A DNA stretch of 64,000 nucleotides from positions 1-64,000 of the forward strand of contig JAGYJZ010000008.1 of the NCBI GenBank assembly GCA_018401875.1. The letters run 5' to 3'. The stretch's first letter is position 1; each line of letters begins with the position of its first letter. Under the pieces are notes generated by a model. That model made no database searches and was not told the origin of the DNA. It was given only the letters and a program-made list of their open reading frames with translations. The translations under genes were made by a program, and so were the position numbers. Shown here piece by piece: positions 9,146 to 18,720 of the stretch. The stretch comes from Salibacteraceae bacterium. Its GTDB lineage: Bacteria; Bacteroidota; Bacteroidia; Flavobacteriales_G; Salibacteraceae.

Positions 9146-11949
9146 AGCTGCTTTTTCAAGTAATGGCCTGTAAAGCTGTCTTTGCTTTTCACAATGCCTT
9201 CGGGCGTTCCTTCAAACACAATCACGCCACCTCTATCGCCTCCTTCAGGACCAAGATCAATGATCCAATCGGCTTGTTTGATTACTTCCAGATTGTGTTC
9301 GATCACCAAAATGGTGTGGCCCAAATCGATCAATTTATTAAAACTGGCCATCAGCTTTCGAATGTCGTGGGTGTGCAAACCGGTGGTTGGTTCGTCAAAT
9401 AAGAAGAACGTACCGCCATTTTCTGAAGTTTGTCCTTTTCCGATAAAGGAAGCCAGCTTGATGCGCTGTGCTTCACCTCCACTCAAGGTACTCGAACTCT
9501 GTCCCAAGGACACATATCCTAACCCAACTTCTTGCAGCGGAGTAAGTTTTTGAATGATCTTTTTCTCACTCGCTTTGCGGGCGTGCAATTCAAAAAATGC
9601 GATGGCTTCATCTACCGATAGTTCGAGGATGTCGTTGACGTTTTTGTCGTTATACATCACTTCCAGCACTTCCTCTTTAAATCGCTTTCCGTGGCATGTT
9701 TCGCACGTAAGGTGAATGTCGGGCATAAACTGCATCTCAACGGTAATTTCACCCTCTCCTTGACAGGTTTCGCACCTTCCACCATCCACATTGAATGAAA
9801 AATGTGAAGGTTTAAACCCGCGCATCTTCGCCAATGGAAGATCAGCAAACAGCGCTCGTATATCATCAAACGCCTTGGTAAAGGTGACCGGATTGCTGCG
9901 GGAAGAGCGACCAATCGGATTCTGATCGATAAACTCAACGGCCTCTACCCGATTCAAATTTCCTTCGATCGATTTAAACACGCCTGATTGCACTGAAGTA
10001 TGTCCACCGATGCGCTTCGCCAATGCCGGATGCAACACCTTTCGAATCAGTGATGATTTCCCAGAACCGCTTACGCCAGTAACTACTGTAAAAACACCCA
10101 GCGGAATTTTCACATCCACATTCTTCAAGTTGTTTTCATTGGCTCCTTTCAACTCGATGAAGTATTTCCAAGGCCTTCGCACCGATGGAACTGGAATTTT
10201 CTCCAATCCATTCAAGTAGCGCGCGGTGATACTCTTGGTTTCTTTAGCGATATCTTCTTGATTGCCTTGAAAAATAAGATGACCACCGTTTACGCCTGCT
10301 TCGGGTCCCAAATCAATCAACTCGTCTGCCGATCGCATGATGTCTTCGTCATGCTCCACAATGATGAGTGTGTTCCCCACTTTTTGAAGGTTCTTCAGCA
10401 CACCAATCAACCGTTCGGTATCGCGCGGATGCAACCCAATACTCGGTTCATCCAAAATATACATCGAACCCACCAAAGCGCTTCCCAGCGAAGTCGCCAA
10501 TTGAATGCGCTGCGACTCCCCTCCTGAAAGTGTATTCGACAATCGGTTGAGGGTTAAATACGAAAGTCCAACATCGGTGAGGTATTGCAGTCGGTTGTTG
10601 ATTTCCACCAACAGTCGTTTGGCCACTTTGGCTTCGTATTCACCCAACTTCATCTGCTCAAAATGCGCTTTCAGTTCGTCAATCGGCATCAACAACAGCT
10701 CTGAAATTGACACTCCAGCCACCTTTACATAGTTGGCATCTTTTCGCAAGCGCGTGCCGTTGCATTCAGGACACAATGTTTTTCCACGATAGCGAGAAAG
10801 CATTACGCGGTATTGAATTTTGTAGGCCTTTTCTTCGAGGTAAGTAAAAAACGCATTGATTCCTTTGAAATACTTATTGCCTTTCCAAAGCAATTCCTGC
10901 TCTTTTTTCGTGAGTTCATCATACGCTCTGTGTATCGGGAAATCAAACTTTGATGCCGAATCTACCAATGCTTGTTTCCATTCGCTCATCTTTTCGCCTT
11001 TCCAGCATACAATAGCTTCTTGATACACGCTGAGCGATTTATCCGGAATCACCAAATCTGCGTCAATCCCAATCACACTGCCAAATCCTTCGCACTTTTT
11101 ACACGCACCACGCGGGTTATTGAAGCTCAAAAAATGTACGTCTGGCTCTTCGAATCGAATGCCATCCATTTCAAATAAATTCGAAAACTGGGTGGATGCA
11201 TTGGGGTTGTCGAATTCACGCACGTGCACAATACCGCGGCCTTCATAAAATGCCAATTCTACAGAATCGGCCAATCGGTTTCTAAAGCCTTCGTCTTCAC
11301 GATTGACTACGATGCGGTCAACAATCAATCGGTAATCGCCATCTTCAGGCATCTCGATCTGTGATAGACGTTCAACTTTTTCGTTGACCAATACTCTCGC
11401 AAAACCATTTTGTTCGAGGAGGTCGAGCTTTTGTTTCAATTCTTCCAGGTCGGTGTAAGCAATATCAATGGTGAGCAATAGCTTGGCACCTTCTTCGTGC
11501 TGCATCACAAAATCCACCACATCCATGACGGTGTGTTTCTTCACTTCCAATCCACTTTCCGGTGAATAGGTGCGACCAGCGCGTGCGTAGAGCAACTTAA
11601 TGTAGTCGTAAAGTTCGGTGCTGGTGCCAACGGTGGATCGTGGATTTCGCGTATTCACCTTCTGCTCTATGGCCACAGCAGGAGAGATTCCGCGTATGTA
11701 ATCGACTTTTGGCTTTTCGATTTTCCCGAGAAACTGGCGTGCATACGAAGAAAGACTTTCGATGTACCTTCTCTGACCTTCAGCATACAAGGTATCAAAT
11801 GCCAATGACGATTTTCCAGAACCCGACAATCCAGAAACAACCGTAAAGCTATTTCGCTTGATGGCCACATCAACATCGCGGAGGTTATGCATCTTAGCAC
11901 CTTTAATGATGATATACTTTTTTGAATCCAGGTCTTCGATCTTTCTCAT
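9142..11949 (-). CDS. uvrA: Excinuclease ABC subunit A
   Basis: 935 residues, full UvrA length. There are two ABC ATPase modules with Walker A boxes SGLSGSGKSS and TGVSGSGKSS, two LSGGE signatures, and zinc-finger cysteine pairs CKKC, CPEC, CETC and CETC. UvrA recognises bulky DNA damage and loads UvrB in nucleotide excision repair. A perfect -7 element lies about 40 nt upstream of the start. The gene is convergent with the ABC exporter, with no room for a terminator between them. Confidence 0.97.
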   Translation of the reverse strand: MRKIEDLDSKKYIIIKGAKMHNLRDVDVAIKRNSFTVVSGLSGSGKSSLAFDTLYAEGQRRYIESLSSYARQFLGKIEKPKVDYIRGISPAVAIEQKVNTRNPRSTVGTSTELYDYIKLLYARAGRTYSPESGLEVKKHTVMDVVDFVMQHEEGAKLLLTIDIAYTDLEELKQKLDLLEQNGFARVLVNEKVERLSQIEMPEDGDYRLIVDRIVVNREDEGFRNRLADSVELAFYEGRGIVHVREFDNPNASTQFSNLFEMDGIRFEEPDVHFLSFNNPRGACKKCEGFGSVIGIDADLVIPDKSLSVYQEAIVCWKGEKMSEWKQALVDSASKFDFPIHRAYDELTKKEQELLWKGNKYFKGINAFFTYLEEKAYKIQYRVMLSRYRGKTLCPECNGTRLRKDANYVKVAGVSISELLLMPIDELKAHFEQMKLGEYEAKVAKRLLVEINNRLQYLTDVGLSYLTLNRLSNTLSGGESQRIQLATSLGSALVGSMYILDEPSIGLHPRDTERLIGVLKNLQKVGNTLIIVEHDEDIMRSADELIDLGPEAGVNGGHLIFQGNQEDIAKETKSITARYLNGLEKIPVPSVRRPWKYFIELKGANENNLKNVDVKIPLGVFTVVTGVSGSGKSSLIRKVLHPALAKRIGGHTSVQSGVFKSIEGNLNRVEAVEFIDQNPIGRSSRSNPVTFTKAFDDIRALFADLPLAKMRGFKPSHFSFNVDGGRCETCQGEGEITVEMQFMPDIHLTCETCHGKRFKEEVLEVMYNDKNVNDILELSVDEAIAFFELHARKASEKKIIQKLTPLQEVGLGYVSLGQSSSTLSGGEAQRIKLASFIGKGQTSENGGTFFLFDEPTTGLHTHDIRKLMASFNKLIDLGHTILVIEHNLEVIKQADWIIDLGPEGGDRGGVIVFEGTPEGIVKSKDSFTGHYLKKQL

Positions 11950-11990
11950 ACGGTTTTGATGCTCTTCACTTAATTTTAGAAAACGGTCGG

Positions 11991-11998
11991 CAAATGTA
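11991..11998 (-). promoter_or_regulatory. -7 promoter element of uvrA
   Basis: On the minus strand this reads TACATTTG, a perfect TAnnTTTG match, about 40 nt upstream of the uvrA ATG. The -33 region is weak (TTC-like). I see no LexA-like palindrome next to it, and the LexA consensus of this lineage is not certain. Confidence 0.5.
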
Positions 11999-12168
11999 AA
12001 GCCCTCATTTGTACATTCGCTGAAGTAAAATGTTTAGTGCAAACAATAACAACCCAAACCTTTCGTTCTTTGTTTGCGTCTAACCTATCACAAACCAAAA
12101 AATCTCATACGCCTATAGCCTCATATCTACCTTGAATTTTTTCTAAGCGCAACTTAAAGGTTAATGAT

Positions 12169-12753
12169 ATGATGTATGAGAAAGAAGACGACCAAGTCTT
12201 AGTTGGTCAGTATTTGGCTGGTAATGAATCCGCTTTCGAGGTTTTACTCCGCAGACACAAGAGTCGAGTTTACGGCTACATAAGAATGATGGTAAAAGAT
12301 GGCCAGCTGGCAGAAGATATTTTTCAAGATGTTTTCGTAAAGGCCGTGCTCACCATGAAACGTGGAAGCTACAACGAAGAAGGAAAATTCCTTCCTTGGA
12401 TTATGCGCATCGCCCACAATTTAGTCATTGACACTTTTCGCAAAAACAAGCGCTATCCGACTGTCGATGGCGGCCCCGATTTTGACATTTTCAATGTGAT
12501 CAAAGACGATGAACGCATCATCGATGAAGAACTCGTGGTGGGGCAAATACACTCAGACGTTCGAAAACTCATCGAATTTTTACCCAAAGAACAACGCGAT
12601 GTGCTGATCATGAGGCACTACAATGACATGAGCTTTAAAGAAATTGCAGAAGACACCAACGTGAGCATCAATACTGCCCTCGGCAGAATGCGATACGCGT
12701 TGATCAATCTGCGCAAGCTCATCGAAGAACACAACGTAGTGCTCACCCAATAA
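12169..12753 (+). CDS. ECF-type RNA polymerase sigma factor
   Basis: 194 residues. Region 2 covers about residues 14-85 (GYIRMMVKDGQLAEDIFQDV, then the LPWIMRIAHNLVIDTFRK block), and region 4 covers about 135-190 (PKEQRDVLIMRHY, KEIAEDTNVSINTALGRMR as helix-turn-helix). Tandem ATGs at 12169 and 12172 allow either start. No anti-sigma gene of normal size follows; instead a 65-residue protein is encoded 74 nt downstream. The regulon is not deducible. Confidence 0.92.
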   Translation: MMYEKEDDQVLVGQYLAGNESAFEVLLRRHKSRVYGYIRMMVKDGQLAEDIFQDVFVKAVLTMKRGSYNEEGKFLPWIMRIAHNLVIDTFRKNKRYPTVDGGPDFDIFNVIKDDERIIDEELVVGQIHSDVRKLIEFLPKEQRDVLIMRHYNDMSFKEIAEDTNVSINTALGRMRYALINLRKLIEEHNVVLTQ

Positions 12754-12827
12754 TTTCATCGAGGCGAATGCAATAAGTTGTGACGGTGGGCGTTTTGAAT
12801 GCATGTTTAACCTAAAAACAGTATTTC

Positions 12828-13025
12828 ATGAAGAACGCTTACACGCTAGACACACTTGCAACATTTGTAAAAGAGGAGGACTCAGCGCTTGAGAAAGTGG
12901 GACTAAAACCTTTTCACAATAACGGCCCTTCTGAATTTTCAATTCAAAAGATTCTTGGCTTCTCGAAGCAATTGAGCATTCGCCCATCCAAGACACTCGG
13001 CAATTACGAGCAAAACTTAAACTAA
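12828..13025 (+). CDS. Small uncharacterised protein downstream of the sigma factor
   Basis: 65 residues starting MKNAYTLDTLATFVKEEDSA. It has an acidic N-terminal helix and a C-terminal segment PSKTLGNYEQNL, with no transmembrane or signal segment. I do not recognise a named family. Small proteins of this kind follow sigma-factor genes next to nth in other Flavobacteriia as far as I recall, so a role as a sigma-factor partner is possible but speculative. Its stop overlaps the nth stop by 4 nt (CTAA). Confidence 0.65.
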   Translation: MKNAYTLDTLATFVKEEDSALEKVGLKPFHNNGPSEFSIQKILGFSKQLSIRPSKTLGNYEQNLN

Positions 13026-13663
13026 GGTTTTGGCAAACGAGATTTAACCCCAATTGAAGCATCGATTGGGGATTTTTCTATCCTAAAACCTCGTGCAGGA
13101 CTGTATTCCCGTCCATAGAAAATAATCTGCAGATGCAGCTTATTCCATCGTTCAGAAGGAAAGAGTTTTTTAGCATCCCGTTCGGTTTGTTCCACATTCT
13201 TTCCTGAGGTTAATCCCCATCGATACATCAAGCGATGGATGTGCGTATCCACTGGAAATGCTGGAACGCCAAAAGCCTGACTCATCACTACCGAGGCAGT
13301 TTTATGTCCAACTCCGGGCAGCGATTCCAACCCTTCAAACGATTGTGGCACTTCACCACCATACTTATCGATCAAAATATGTGAAAGATTCCAAATGGCT
13401 TTCGACTTTGCTGGAGATAAACCGCACGGCCGAATAATTTCCTTTATTTCTTCGATGCTCAACTTCACCATATCAAATGGATTATCAGCCCTCGCAAATA
13501 AAATGGGCGTAATCTGATTCACGCGCACATCGGTGCATTGCGCGCTCAACAGCACAGCGATGGTCAGTGTGTATGGATCGTGATGCTCGAGAGGAATAGG
13601 CACCTCCGGATACAAACGCTCCAACTCATCCATTACAAACTGCGCTTTTTGTTTTCGTGTCAT
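13022..13663 (-). CDS. nth: Endonuclease III (HhH-GPD DNA glycosylase) lacking the Fe-S cysteines
   Basis: 213 residues with the full HhH-GPD fold. The hairpin-helix-hairpin motif LPGVGHKTASVV carries the catalytic Lys-121, and VDTHIHRL carries the catalytic Asp-139, so glycosylase/AP-lyase activity on oxidised pyrimidines is expected. The C-terminal region that normally holds the four [4Fe-4S] cysteines contains no Cys; Ser-188, Ser-198 and Ser-203 occupy likely ligand positions (YSPARG, KSPIDAS). It overlaps the upstream acylphosphatase gene by 4 nt and the convergent small gene by 4 nt. Confidence 0.93.
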   Translation of the reverse strand: MTRKQKAQFVMDELERLYPEVPIPLEHHDPYTLTIAVLLSAQCTDVRVNQITPILFARADNPFDMVKLSIEEIKEIIRPCGLSPAKSKAIWNLSHILIDKYGGEVPQSFEGLESLPGVGHKTASVVMSQAFGVPAFPVDTHIHRLMYRWGLTSGKNVEQTERDAKKLFPSERWNKLHLQIIFYGREYSPARGFRIEKSPIDASIGVKSRLPKP

Positions 13664-13929
13664 TCGATTTCAAATGAGTTAAATCCTAGCACTTCGGCTT
13701 TGGTGAGTTTTAATTGCTGCACATCAGCCAATTGTGGCCCATGACTGCACCACCCCAAAAACTCAGACATGGCGGGTTCATCGCCCTCTACTTCGATGAA
13801 TACACTTCCATCTTCGAGGTTCTTGACACTGCCGTTTAATCCGAGTTTACGCGCTTCTTGCTGCGTACTTTTCCGAAACCACACGCCCTGCACTTTACCA
13901 AAAACCGCTATTTTCCAGTGAATTTTCAT
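13660..13929 (-). CDS. Acylphosphatase
   Basis: 89 residues, typical length. The signature GKVQGVWFRKSTQQEARKLG contains the phosphate-binding loop with the catalytic Arg; GSVKNLEDGSVFIEVEG contains the catalytic Asn. It hydrolyses acylphosphates such as carbamoyl phosphate. The family is stable and cytosolic, and no signal peptide is present. Translationally coupled to nth through a 4-nt overlap. Confidence 0.93.
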   Translation of the reverse strand: MKIHWKIAVFGKVQGVWFRKSTQQEARKLGLNGSVKNLEDGSVFIEVEGDEPAMSEFLGWCSHGPQLADVQQLKLTKAEVLGFNSFEIE

Positions 13930-14038
13930 TAACTTTTTCGCAATGTAAATAGATTACGTTGTGCGCAGCTTTTCTTTGCGTAGTGTTAAACAATTCAATG
14001 CACGATTGTTTATTCATAAGAACCAATTATTTTGCAAC

Positions 14039-14506
14039 ATGAACAAAATTAACGAAGGAGAAAAAGCACCAAACTTTAGCGGAAAAGATCAACATGGAAA
14101 AACCATTTCACTGGCCGATTACGCTGGTAAAAAAGTGGTGATTTATTTTTACCCGAAAGACGACACACCAGGCTGCACGGCCGAAGCATGCAGCTTGAGA
14201 GACAACTACAAAGCGCTTATCGATCAAGGGATAGAGGTCATTGGAGTGAGTGCTGACACCGCTTCAAAGCATCAAAAATTTATTGAAAAGTATGACTTAC
14301 CTTTCCCGCTTATTGCAGACACCGAAAAGGAAGTGATCGAGGCGTTTGGAGTTTGGGGAGAGAAGAAATTTATGGGTAAAGTATACGATGGCATTCATCG
14401 CATCACCTACATCATTGATGAACACGGGGTCGTGATAAAGCGATTTGACAGCGTAAAAACCAAAGAACACGCTGAGCAAATTTTAGAAGCATTAAACTTG
14501 AATTAA
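14039..14506 (+). CDS. bcp: Thioredoxin-dependent thiol peroxidase (Bcp/PrxQ)
   Basis: 155 residues from MNKINEGEKAPNFSGKDQHG. The peroxidatic and resolving cysteines lie five apart in PGCTAEACSLRD, the PrxQ arrangement. It reduces hydrogen and organic peroxides using thioredoxin. An in-frame extension to 13961 adds a basic stretch foreign to the family, so the ATG at 14039 is chosen. recA starts 15 nt downstream on the same strand, suggesting co-transcription of peroxide defence and DNA repair. Confidence 0.93.
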   Translation: MNKINEGEKAPNFSGKDQHGKTISLADYAGKKVVIYFYPKDDTPGCTAEACSLRDNYKALIDQGIEVIGVSADTASKHQKFIEKYDLPFPLIADTEKEVIEAFGVWGEKKFMGKVYDGIHRITYIIDEHGVVIKRFDSVKTKEHAEQILEALNLN

Positions 14507-14521
14507 TTAGAAATTACCACT

Positions 14522-15547
14522 ATGGCAGCAGAAGTATCAAAAGAAAAACTAAAAGCGCTCCAACTCACTTTGGATCGCATGGAGAAAACCTATGGCAAAG
14601 GAGCCATCATGAGAATGGGCGATTCAGCCGTTGAACCAATGGAAGTGATTTCATCCGGCTCACTTGGCCTTGACTTAGCATTGGGTGTTGGCGGTTATCC
14701 GAGGGGACGCGTAGTCGAAATTTACGGTCCAGAATCATCCGGTAAAACAACCTTAGCGATTCACGCCATGGCCGAAGTGCAAAAGGCGGGTGGCATCGCA
14801 GCGATTATAGATGCGGAACACGCATTCGACCGATTTTACGCAGAGCATCTAGGTGTAGATACTGAAAACCTGCTCATCTCTCAACCCGACAATGGTGAGC
14901 AAGCCCTGGAAATTGCAGACAACTTAATACGCTCAGGCGCGGTTGATTTGGTGGTAATTGACTCCGTGGCTGCATTAACACCTAAGGCTGAAATTGAAGG
15001 TGAAATGGGCGATAGCAAGATGGGACTTCAAGCCCGATTGATGTCGCAAGCCTTAAGAAAATTGACTGGATCGATCAGTAAGACGCATTGCACATGCATC
15101 TTCATCAACCAGCTCAGGGATAAAATTGGGGTGATGTTTGGAAGTCCAGAAACCACCACGGGCGGTAATGCCCTTAAATTTTACGCCTCCATCAGATTGG
15201 ATATCCGAAGAATAGGACAGATAAAAGCCGGTGAAGAAAATGTTGGAAACAACGTGCGCGTGAAAGTGGTGAAAAACAAAGTGGCGCCACCGTTTAAGAA
15301 GGCGGAATTTGACATCATGTTTGGCCGCGGCATTTCAAAATCAGGCGAATTGGTTGATATTGGAGTGTTGCAAAACATCGTCAAGAAAAGCGGTTCGTGG
15401 TTTTCGTATGGTGAAACAAAACTCGGACAAGGCCGCGATTCAGTGAAGCAACTCCTTGAAGACAATCCTGAATTGGCCGCAGAAATCGAAGAAAAAATCT
15501 TCAATTCGTTCAAAGAGCAACCCGTGGCAGCGAAGGAAGAAAAATAA
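14522..15547 (+). CDS. recA: Recombinase A
   Basis: 341 residues, normal RecA length. Walker [10 protein letters not shown], Walker [11 protein letters not shown], the L2 loop around [18 protein letters not shown], and the conserved [14 protein letters not shown] block. RecA forms the nucleoprotein filament for homologous recombination and triggers SOS where LexA exists. The C-terminal tail is acidic but ends with KEEK. A hairpin terminator follows directly. Confidence 0.97.
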   Translation: MAAEVSKEKLKALQLTLDRMEKTYGKGAIMRMGDSAVEPMEVISSGSLGLDLALGVGGYPRGRVVEIYGPESSGKTTLAIHAMAEVQKAGGIAAIIDAEHAFDRFYAEHLGVDTENLLISQPDNGEQALEIADNLIRSGAVDLVVIDSVAALTPKAEIEGEMGDSKMGLQARLMSQALRKLTGSISKTHCTCIFINQLRDKIGVMFGSPETTTGGNALKFYASIRLDIRRIGQIKAGEENVGNNVRVKVVKNKVAPPFKKAEFDIMFGRGISKSGELVDIGVLQNIVKKSGSWFSYGETKLGQGRDSVKQLLEDNPELAAEIEEKIFNSFKEQPVAAKEEK

Positions 15548-15573
15548 CGATTTACCAAAAACTAAATCACAGA

Positions 15574-15605
15574 AAAGGCTGAGCAAATTGTTCAGCCTTT
15601 CCTTT
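15574..15605 (+). terminator. Rho-independent terminator of recA
   Basis: AAAGGCTGA at 15574-15582 pairs with TCAGCCTTT at 15592-15600 across a 9-nt loop, followed by a pyrimidine-rich tract (CCTTTT). The U tract is imperfect. Confidence 0.65.
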
Positions 15606-15617
15606 TATGTTTGAACC

Positions 15618-16637
15618 ATGAAAATAAAATTCATTCTATTCCTCGTTGCTAGCTTGACCGTGATGTCATGTCAAGAAAACAACACAGCCAAGTTAGAAGA
15701 TAACACAGCCGATCGATCGCCTTTTCAACAGCAAATGGACAGCATCAACAGCGTGATCAAATCTGACCCCAACAACCCTGAATTGTATTTCGAACGCGCG
15801 AAGATGCACTATGGAAACAAAGACTTGGTTTCGAGCCTCAGCGATTTAGGTCGCTCGTTGAAACTCGACAGTGCCAATGCTGAATATTTCATGCTTTACG
15901 CTGACCTGAAGTTGCTCGACAAGGAGAGCCGCGCTTCAAAAGACGCCCTGTTATACGCCAACACGATTGACCCCAACAATGTGGATGTATTAGTGCGATT
16001 GGGAGAGTTGTTTATGGTGGTTCAAGACGCGGAAGAATCATTTAAATACCTCAATCAAGCCTTAAAACTGGATGTGTACAACTCCACTGCCTACCGACTG
16101 AAAGGATTCAACTATAAATATTTAGGCGACACTACCAATGCGGTTTCCAGTTTTCAGACGGCCGTAGAGCAAAATCCAAACGACTACGACTCATACATGC
16201 AGCTCGGTTTACTGTATTCGTCAGCCCAACACGACCTCGCGTTGGACTATTATAACAACGCCTTGAAAGTGCGACCAACGAGCTACGAAGCCTTGTATGC
16301 AAAAGGATTGCACCAACAAGTTACGGGCAAGCCAAGAGACGCCATCAACACCTACCGCCAGCTCATTGCACTCAATCATGAATACTTTGATGCGTGGTAT
16401 AACATCGGGTATATCTATTTGGAGATGATCGACAAGTTTGACAGCGCTGCGTATTCATTTACCAAAGCTATAGAAGTTGGCCCCAATCGATATGGCACAG
16501 CGCTTTACAACCGCGGCCTCAGCTACGAGCGCATGGGCGATCTTGAGAAAGCAAAAGCAGAGTACGAAAAAGCGCTGGAAGCCGATCCACAATTCGATTT
16601 AGCTGCTCGAGGCTTGAGTCGTGTGATGGGCGAATAA
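15618..16637 (+). CDS. TPR-repeat lipoprotein
   Basis: 339 residues with a lipoprotein signal peptide ending VMSC (Cys-18). The mature protein is a tandem array of about seven to eight tetratricopeptide repeats (SNPEL/DPNNPELYFERAKMHYG to DPQFDLAARGLSR), a helical scaffold for protein-protein contacts on the inner or outer membrane. No catalytic domain is visible. It lies between the recA terminator and a bidirectional terminator, so it is probably a single-gene unit. Confidence 0.88.
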   Translation: MKIKFILFLVASLTVMSCQENNTAKLEDNTADRSPFQQQMDSINSVIKSDPNNPELYFERAKMHYGNKDLVSSLSDLGRSLKLDSANAEYFMLYADLKLLDKESRASKDALLYANTIDPNNVDVLVRLGELFMVVQDAEESFKYLNQALKLDVYNSTAYRLKGFNYKYLGDTTNAVSSFQTAVEQNPNDYDSYMQLGLLYSSAQHDLALDYYNNALKVRPTSYEALYAKGLHQQVTGKPRDAINTYRQLIALNHEYFDAWYNIGYIYLEMIDKFDSAAYSFTKAIEVGPNRYGTALYNRGLSYERMGDLEKAKAEYEKALEADPQFDLAARGLSRVMGE

Positions 16638-16668
16638 AAAAAAGCCTCAGTGGTATTCTGAGGCTTCA
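16637..16668. terminator. Bidirectional terminator between convergent genes
   Basis: AAGCCTCA at 16642-16649 pairs with TGAGGCTT at 16659-16666. The upstream A run (16635-16643) is a strong U tract for the minus-strand gene ending at 16689; the plus-strand side has only a weak tract. Confidence 0.7.
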
Positions 16669-16688
16669 CAATTTAAAGAAAGGCGTGC

Positions 16689-18440
16689 TTATTCTGCGTC
16701 TTTACCCACGTAGAATTCAACCATTTTTTCGCTGGTATTGCCCAATTTGTCTTTGGCAATTACTTTCACTTCGTACTTCTTGTTTTTTCTAAACTTGCTC
16801 ACTTCAGAGGCATCCAAGGTTTGAGGCGATGAGTATAATTGCGGAGTTGCACCATCTATTCCGTAGTAAATTGATTCTGTTCCCACCTTTTTATCGGTGG
16901 CTGAAACGTACATTCTGGTGTAGTTTGGATAAACCGGTTTGCCGTTTTTAGAACCAATTTGCTCGATACTGAATTTTATGAAAATTTCAGGAGCAGTGTT
17001 GTCGATGTAACAACTTGACGACTTCACCTCTTCGGTATTATTCACATTATCTACCGATTTAAAATCAATGGTGTGGTAACCTTCAGCAGGCAGAGTAAAC
17101 TGTGCATACGATTTAAATCCACCACCATCGGTTTGGTATTCGGTTTTCTGCACTCCAGAAGCATCGTCTCTCATTTTCAAGCTGATGTTGCTCTTGCTTG
17201 TGATGAACAATGTATCGCGATCCATAAATTGTGGATTGGCATAGATGATTCCAGTTTCTGGAGCATCAGCATCCATAAACACGTTGATGTATTTATTGCC
17301 ACTCAAATTCTCAACTTGGTCGTTGGCGTCATACTTCACGCTGTGCACACCCCTATTTGATGGCATTTTAAACTCCGATGAAAAAGTACTTCGCTCGCCA
17401 CCATCGATGCGGTAGTAGATATTTTTTACGCCCGCCTTATTGTCTGTTGCAGCAAGTGCGATGGTCGTGCGCGGAGAAATGTAGAGGTAGTTTCCTTTGT
17501 ATTGATCGCCTTTTACTTCGTGTGTTGGCACAGGAGCAATTTTATCCATGTAAAAACTGAACGTTGAAGCACTTGCTCCCCCATCACCGCCTTCGGTGTT
17601 TTTTACATTGTCTGTGGCATAGTACTTAATGGTGTGTTCGCCATCGCTCAGGCCACCCACATTCACTGGACCTGAATACGCTCTTGCTGAACCACCATCA
17701 AATACATAATACGTGGTGCGCACTCCAGATAGGTTATCGTTGCTGGTCAATTTTACCGATGCCGAAGGCGCTAAAATATTTCCTGCTTTGTTGATTCCAA
17801 CTACTTCGTATTTCGTGGTTGGCGCTGTAAGGTCAACCGTAAATGATGACGATTTGGTGGCTTCGGCATTTCCTACGAAGTCAAACGAATAGTAATACAA
17901 TGTTTGTGCACCTTCTTTCGATGCGCTTACGGCATTCGAATAATCATTATAACCATTGCCAAGCGCATACTGTGTTCCTTTTACTCCTGACACGCCATCC
18001 CTGGCTGAAAGTGTAAAGGTCAGGTTCTTGCCAAAGTAAGTTGTTCCACCGCTGGTGTATCTGGGTGCATCGGCAAATTTGTGGTTTGTTATTGGCGCCA
18101 ATCCGTCAGCGTTTACTTCGTAGAGCACTTCTTGCTCAGGTTGCACGGTTCGTTTTGTTTCAGGATCAACGGCATATTTACTGCGGATGTAGTTTGGCCC
18201 TTCCGTATCGAGGTACATCGGTTCTGAATATGCTGGCACCTTTCCTTTGAGGTCGTAGTTTTCACCTGATGGACTGGTAGAGAATTTCAAGTACATCGGA
18301 AGTTCTTTCTGCACGAAAATGTCGCCATCACCATTGATGTACACCTGCTTCTCATAGGCAGGTTTACTCGGTTCGTTTTGTGCATTTACCTCCAATGCTA
18401 CTCCTGCCATCAATCCACACGCTAGTAAAACTCTCTTCAT
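16689..18440 (-). CDS. Secreted protein with OmpL47-type Ig-like repeats
   Basis: 583 residues with a signal peptide (LLACGLMAGVALEVNAQ). After an N-terminal part of about 120 residues come about five repeats of 85-95 residues. Each has the pattern DxTAPxTxxEV, TIxLxATDNxSGVxxxYYxxDGG and GxHTIKYxAxDNVxNxE, the hallmark of OmpL47/bacterial Ig-like modules. Cysteines are almost absent and no T9SS sorting domain is visible, so it probably stays periplasmic or is otherwise displayed. Ligand unknown. Confidence 0.8.
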   Translation of the reverse strand: MKRVLLACGLMAGVALEVNAQNEPSKPAYEKQVYINGDGDIFVQKELPMYLKFSTSPSGENYDLKGKVPAYSEPMYLDTEGPNYIRSKYAVDPETKRTVQPEQEVLYEVNADGLAPITNHKFADAPRYTSGGTTYFGKNLTFTLSARDGVSGVKGTQYALGNGYNDYSNAVSASKEGAQTLYYYSFDFVGNAEATKSSSFTVDLTAPTTKYEVVGINKAGNILAPSASVKLTSNDNLSGVRTTYYVFDGGSARAYSGPVNVGGLSDGEHTIKYYATDNVKNTEGGDGGASASTFSFYMDKIAPVPTHEVKGDQYKGNYLYISPRTTIALAATDNKAGVKNIYYRIDGGERSTFSSEFKMPSNRGVHSVKYDANDQVENLSGNKYINVFMDADAPETGIIYANPQFMDRDTLFITSKSNISLKMRDDASGVQKTEYQTDGGGFKSYAQFTLPAEGYHTIDFKSVDNVNNTEEVKSSSCYIDNTAPEIFIKFSIEQIGSKNGKPVYPNYTRMYVSATDKKVGTESIYYGIDGATPQLYSSPQTLDASEVSKFRKNKKYEVKVIAKDKLGNTSEKMVEFYVGKDAE

Positions 18441-18578
18441 TTTGGGTTAGTTAAAGTTTAGGAATGAACAATATTAACAAAAAAGGGGGGCTTTAGGCTC
18501 AATTTTATAGTCTGTGGCATTTATCCAAGTGGCAATGGTATTGGAAATGACGAACCAATGTTGATCTAATCCGATTTA
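18441..18578. other. Intergenic DNA without a recognisable gene
   Basis: Upstream of the OmpL47-type gene. It contains a run of A then G (AAAAAAGGGGGG near 18480) and no ORF with family character. The minus-strand promoter must lie here, but I see no clean TAnnTTTG match. Confidence 0.5.
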
Positions 18579-18711
18579 TAGTTGTTCTCGCATCGCCTGC
18601 GGCAAGCCTTTGGCGGCCGAGGGATACGATCTGATTAGTCTATTGTCTGTCTACAGATAGTAATCGGTATCGAGTGTCTCGCCACAAGCGGGATGTATTG
18701 AGAAGCAGACG
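18579..18711. repeat. Degenerate copy of the inverted-repeat unit (arms in swapped order)
   Basis: 18579-18631 matches the right arm of the units at 20.4-21.5 kb, including the GCCTGCGGCAAGCC module between TTCTCG and GATACGATC. 18640-18711 is a decayed left arm (GTCTGTC, then TATCGAGTG, TATTGAGAAGCAGAC). The order right arm then left arm is what remains at the junction of two adjacent units. Confidence 0.7.
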
Positions 18712-18720
18712 TACGGATTT

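Noticed and set aside
15606-15613. TATGTTTG as promoter of the TPR lipoprotein
   Set aside because: It ends only 4 nt before the start codon, so transcription would begin inside the gene; probably chance.
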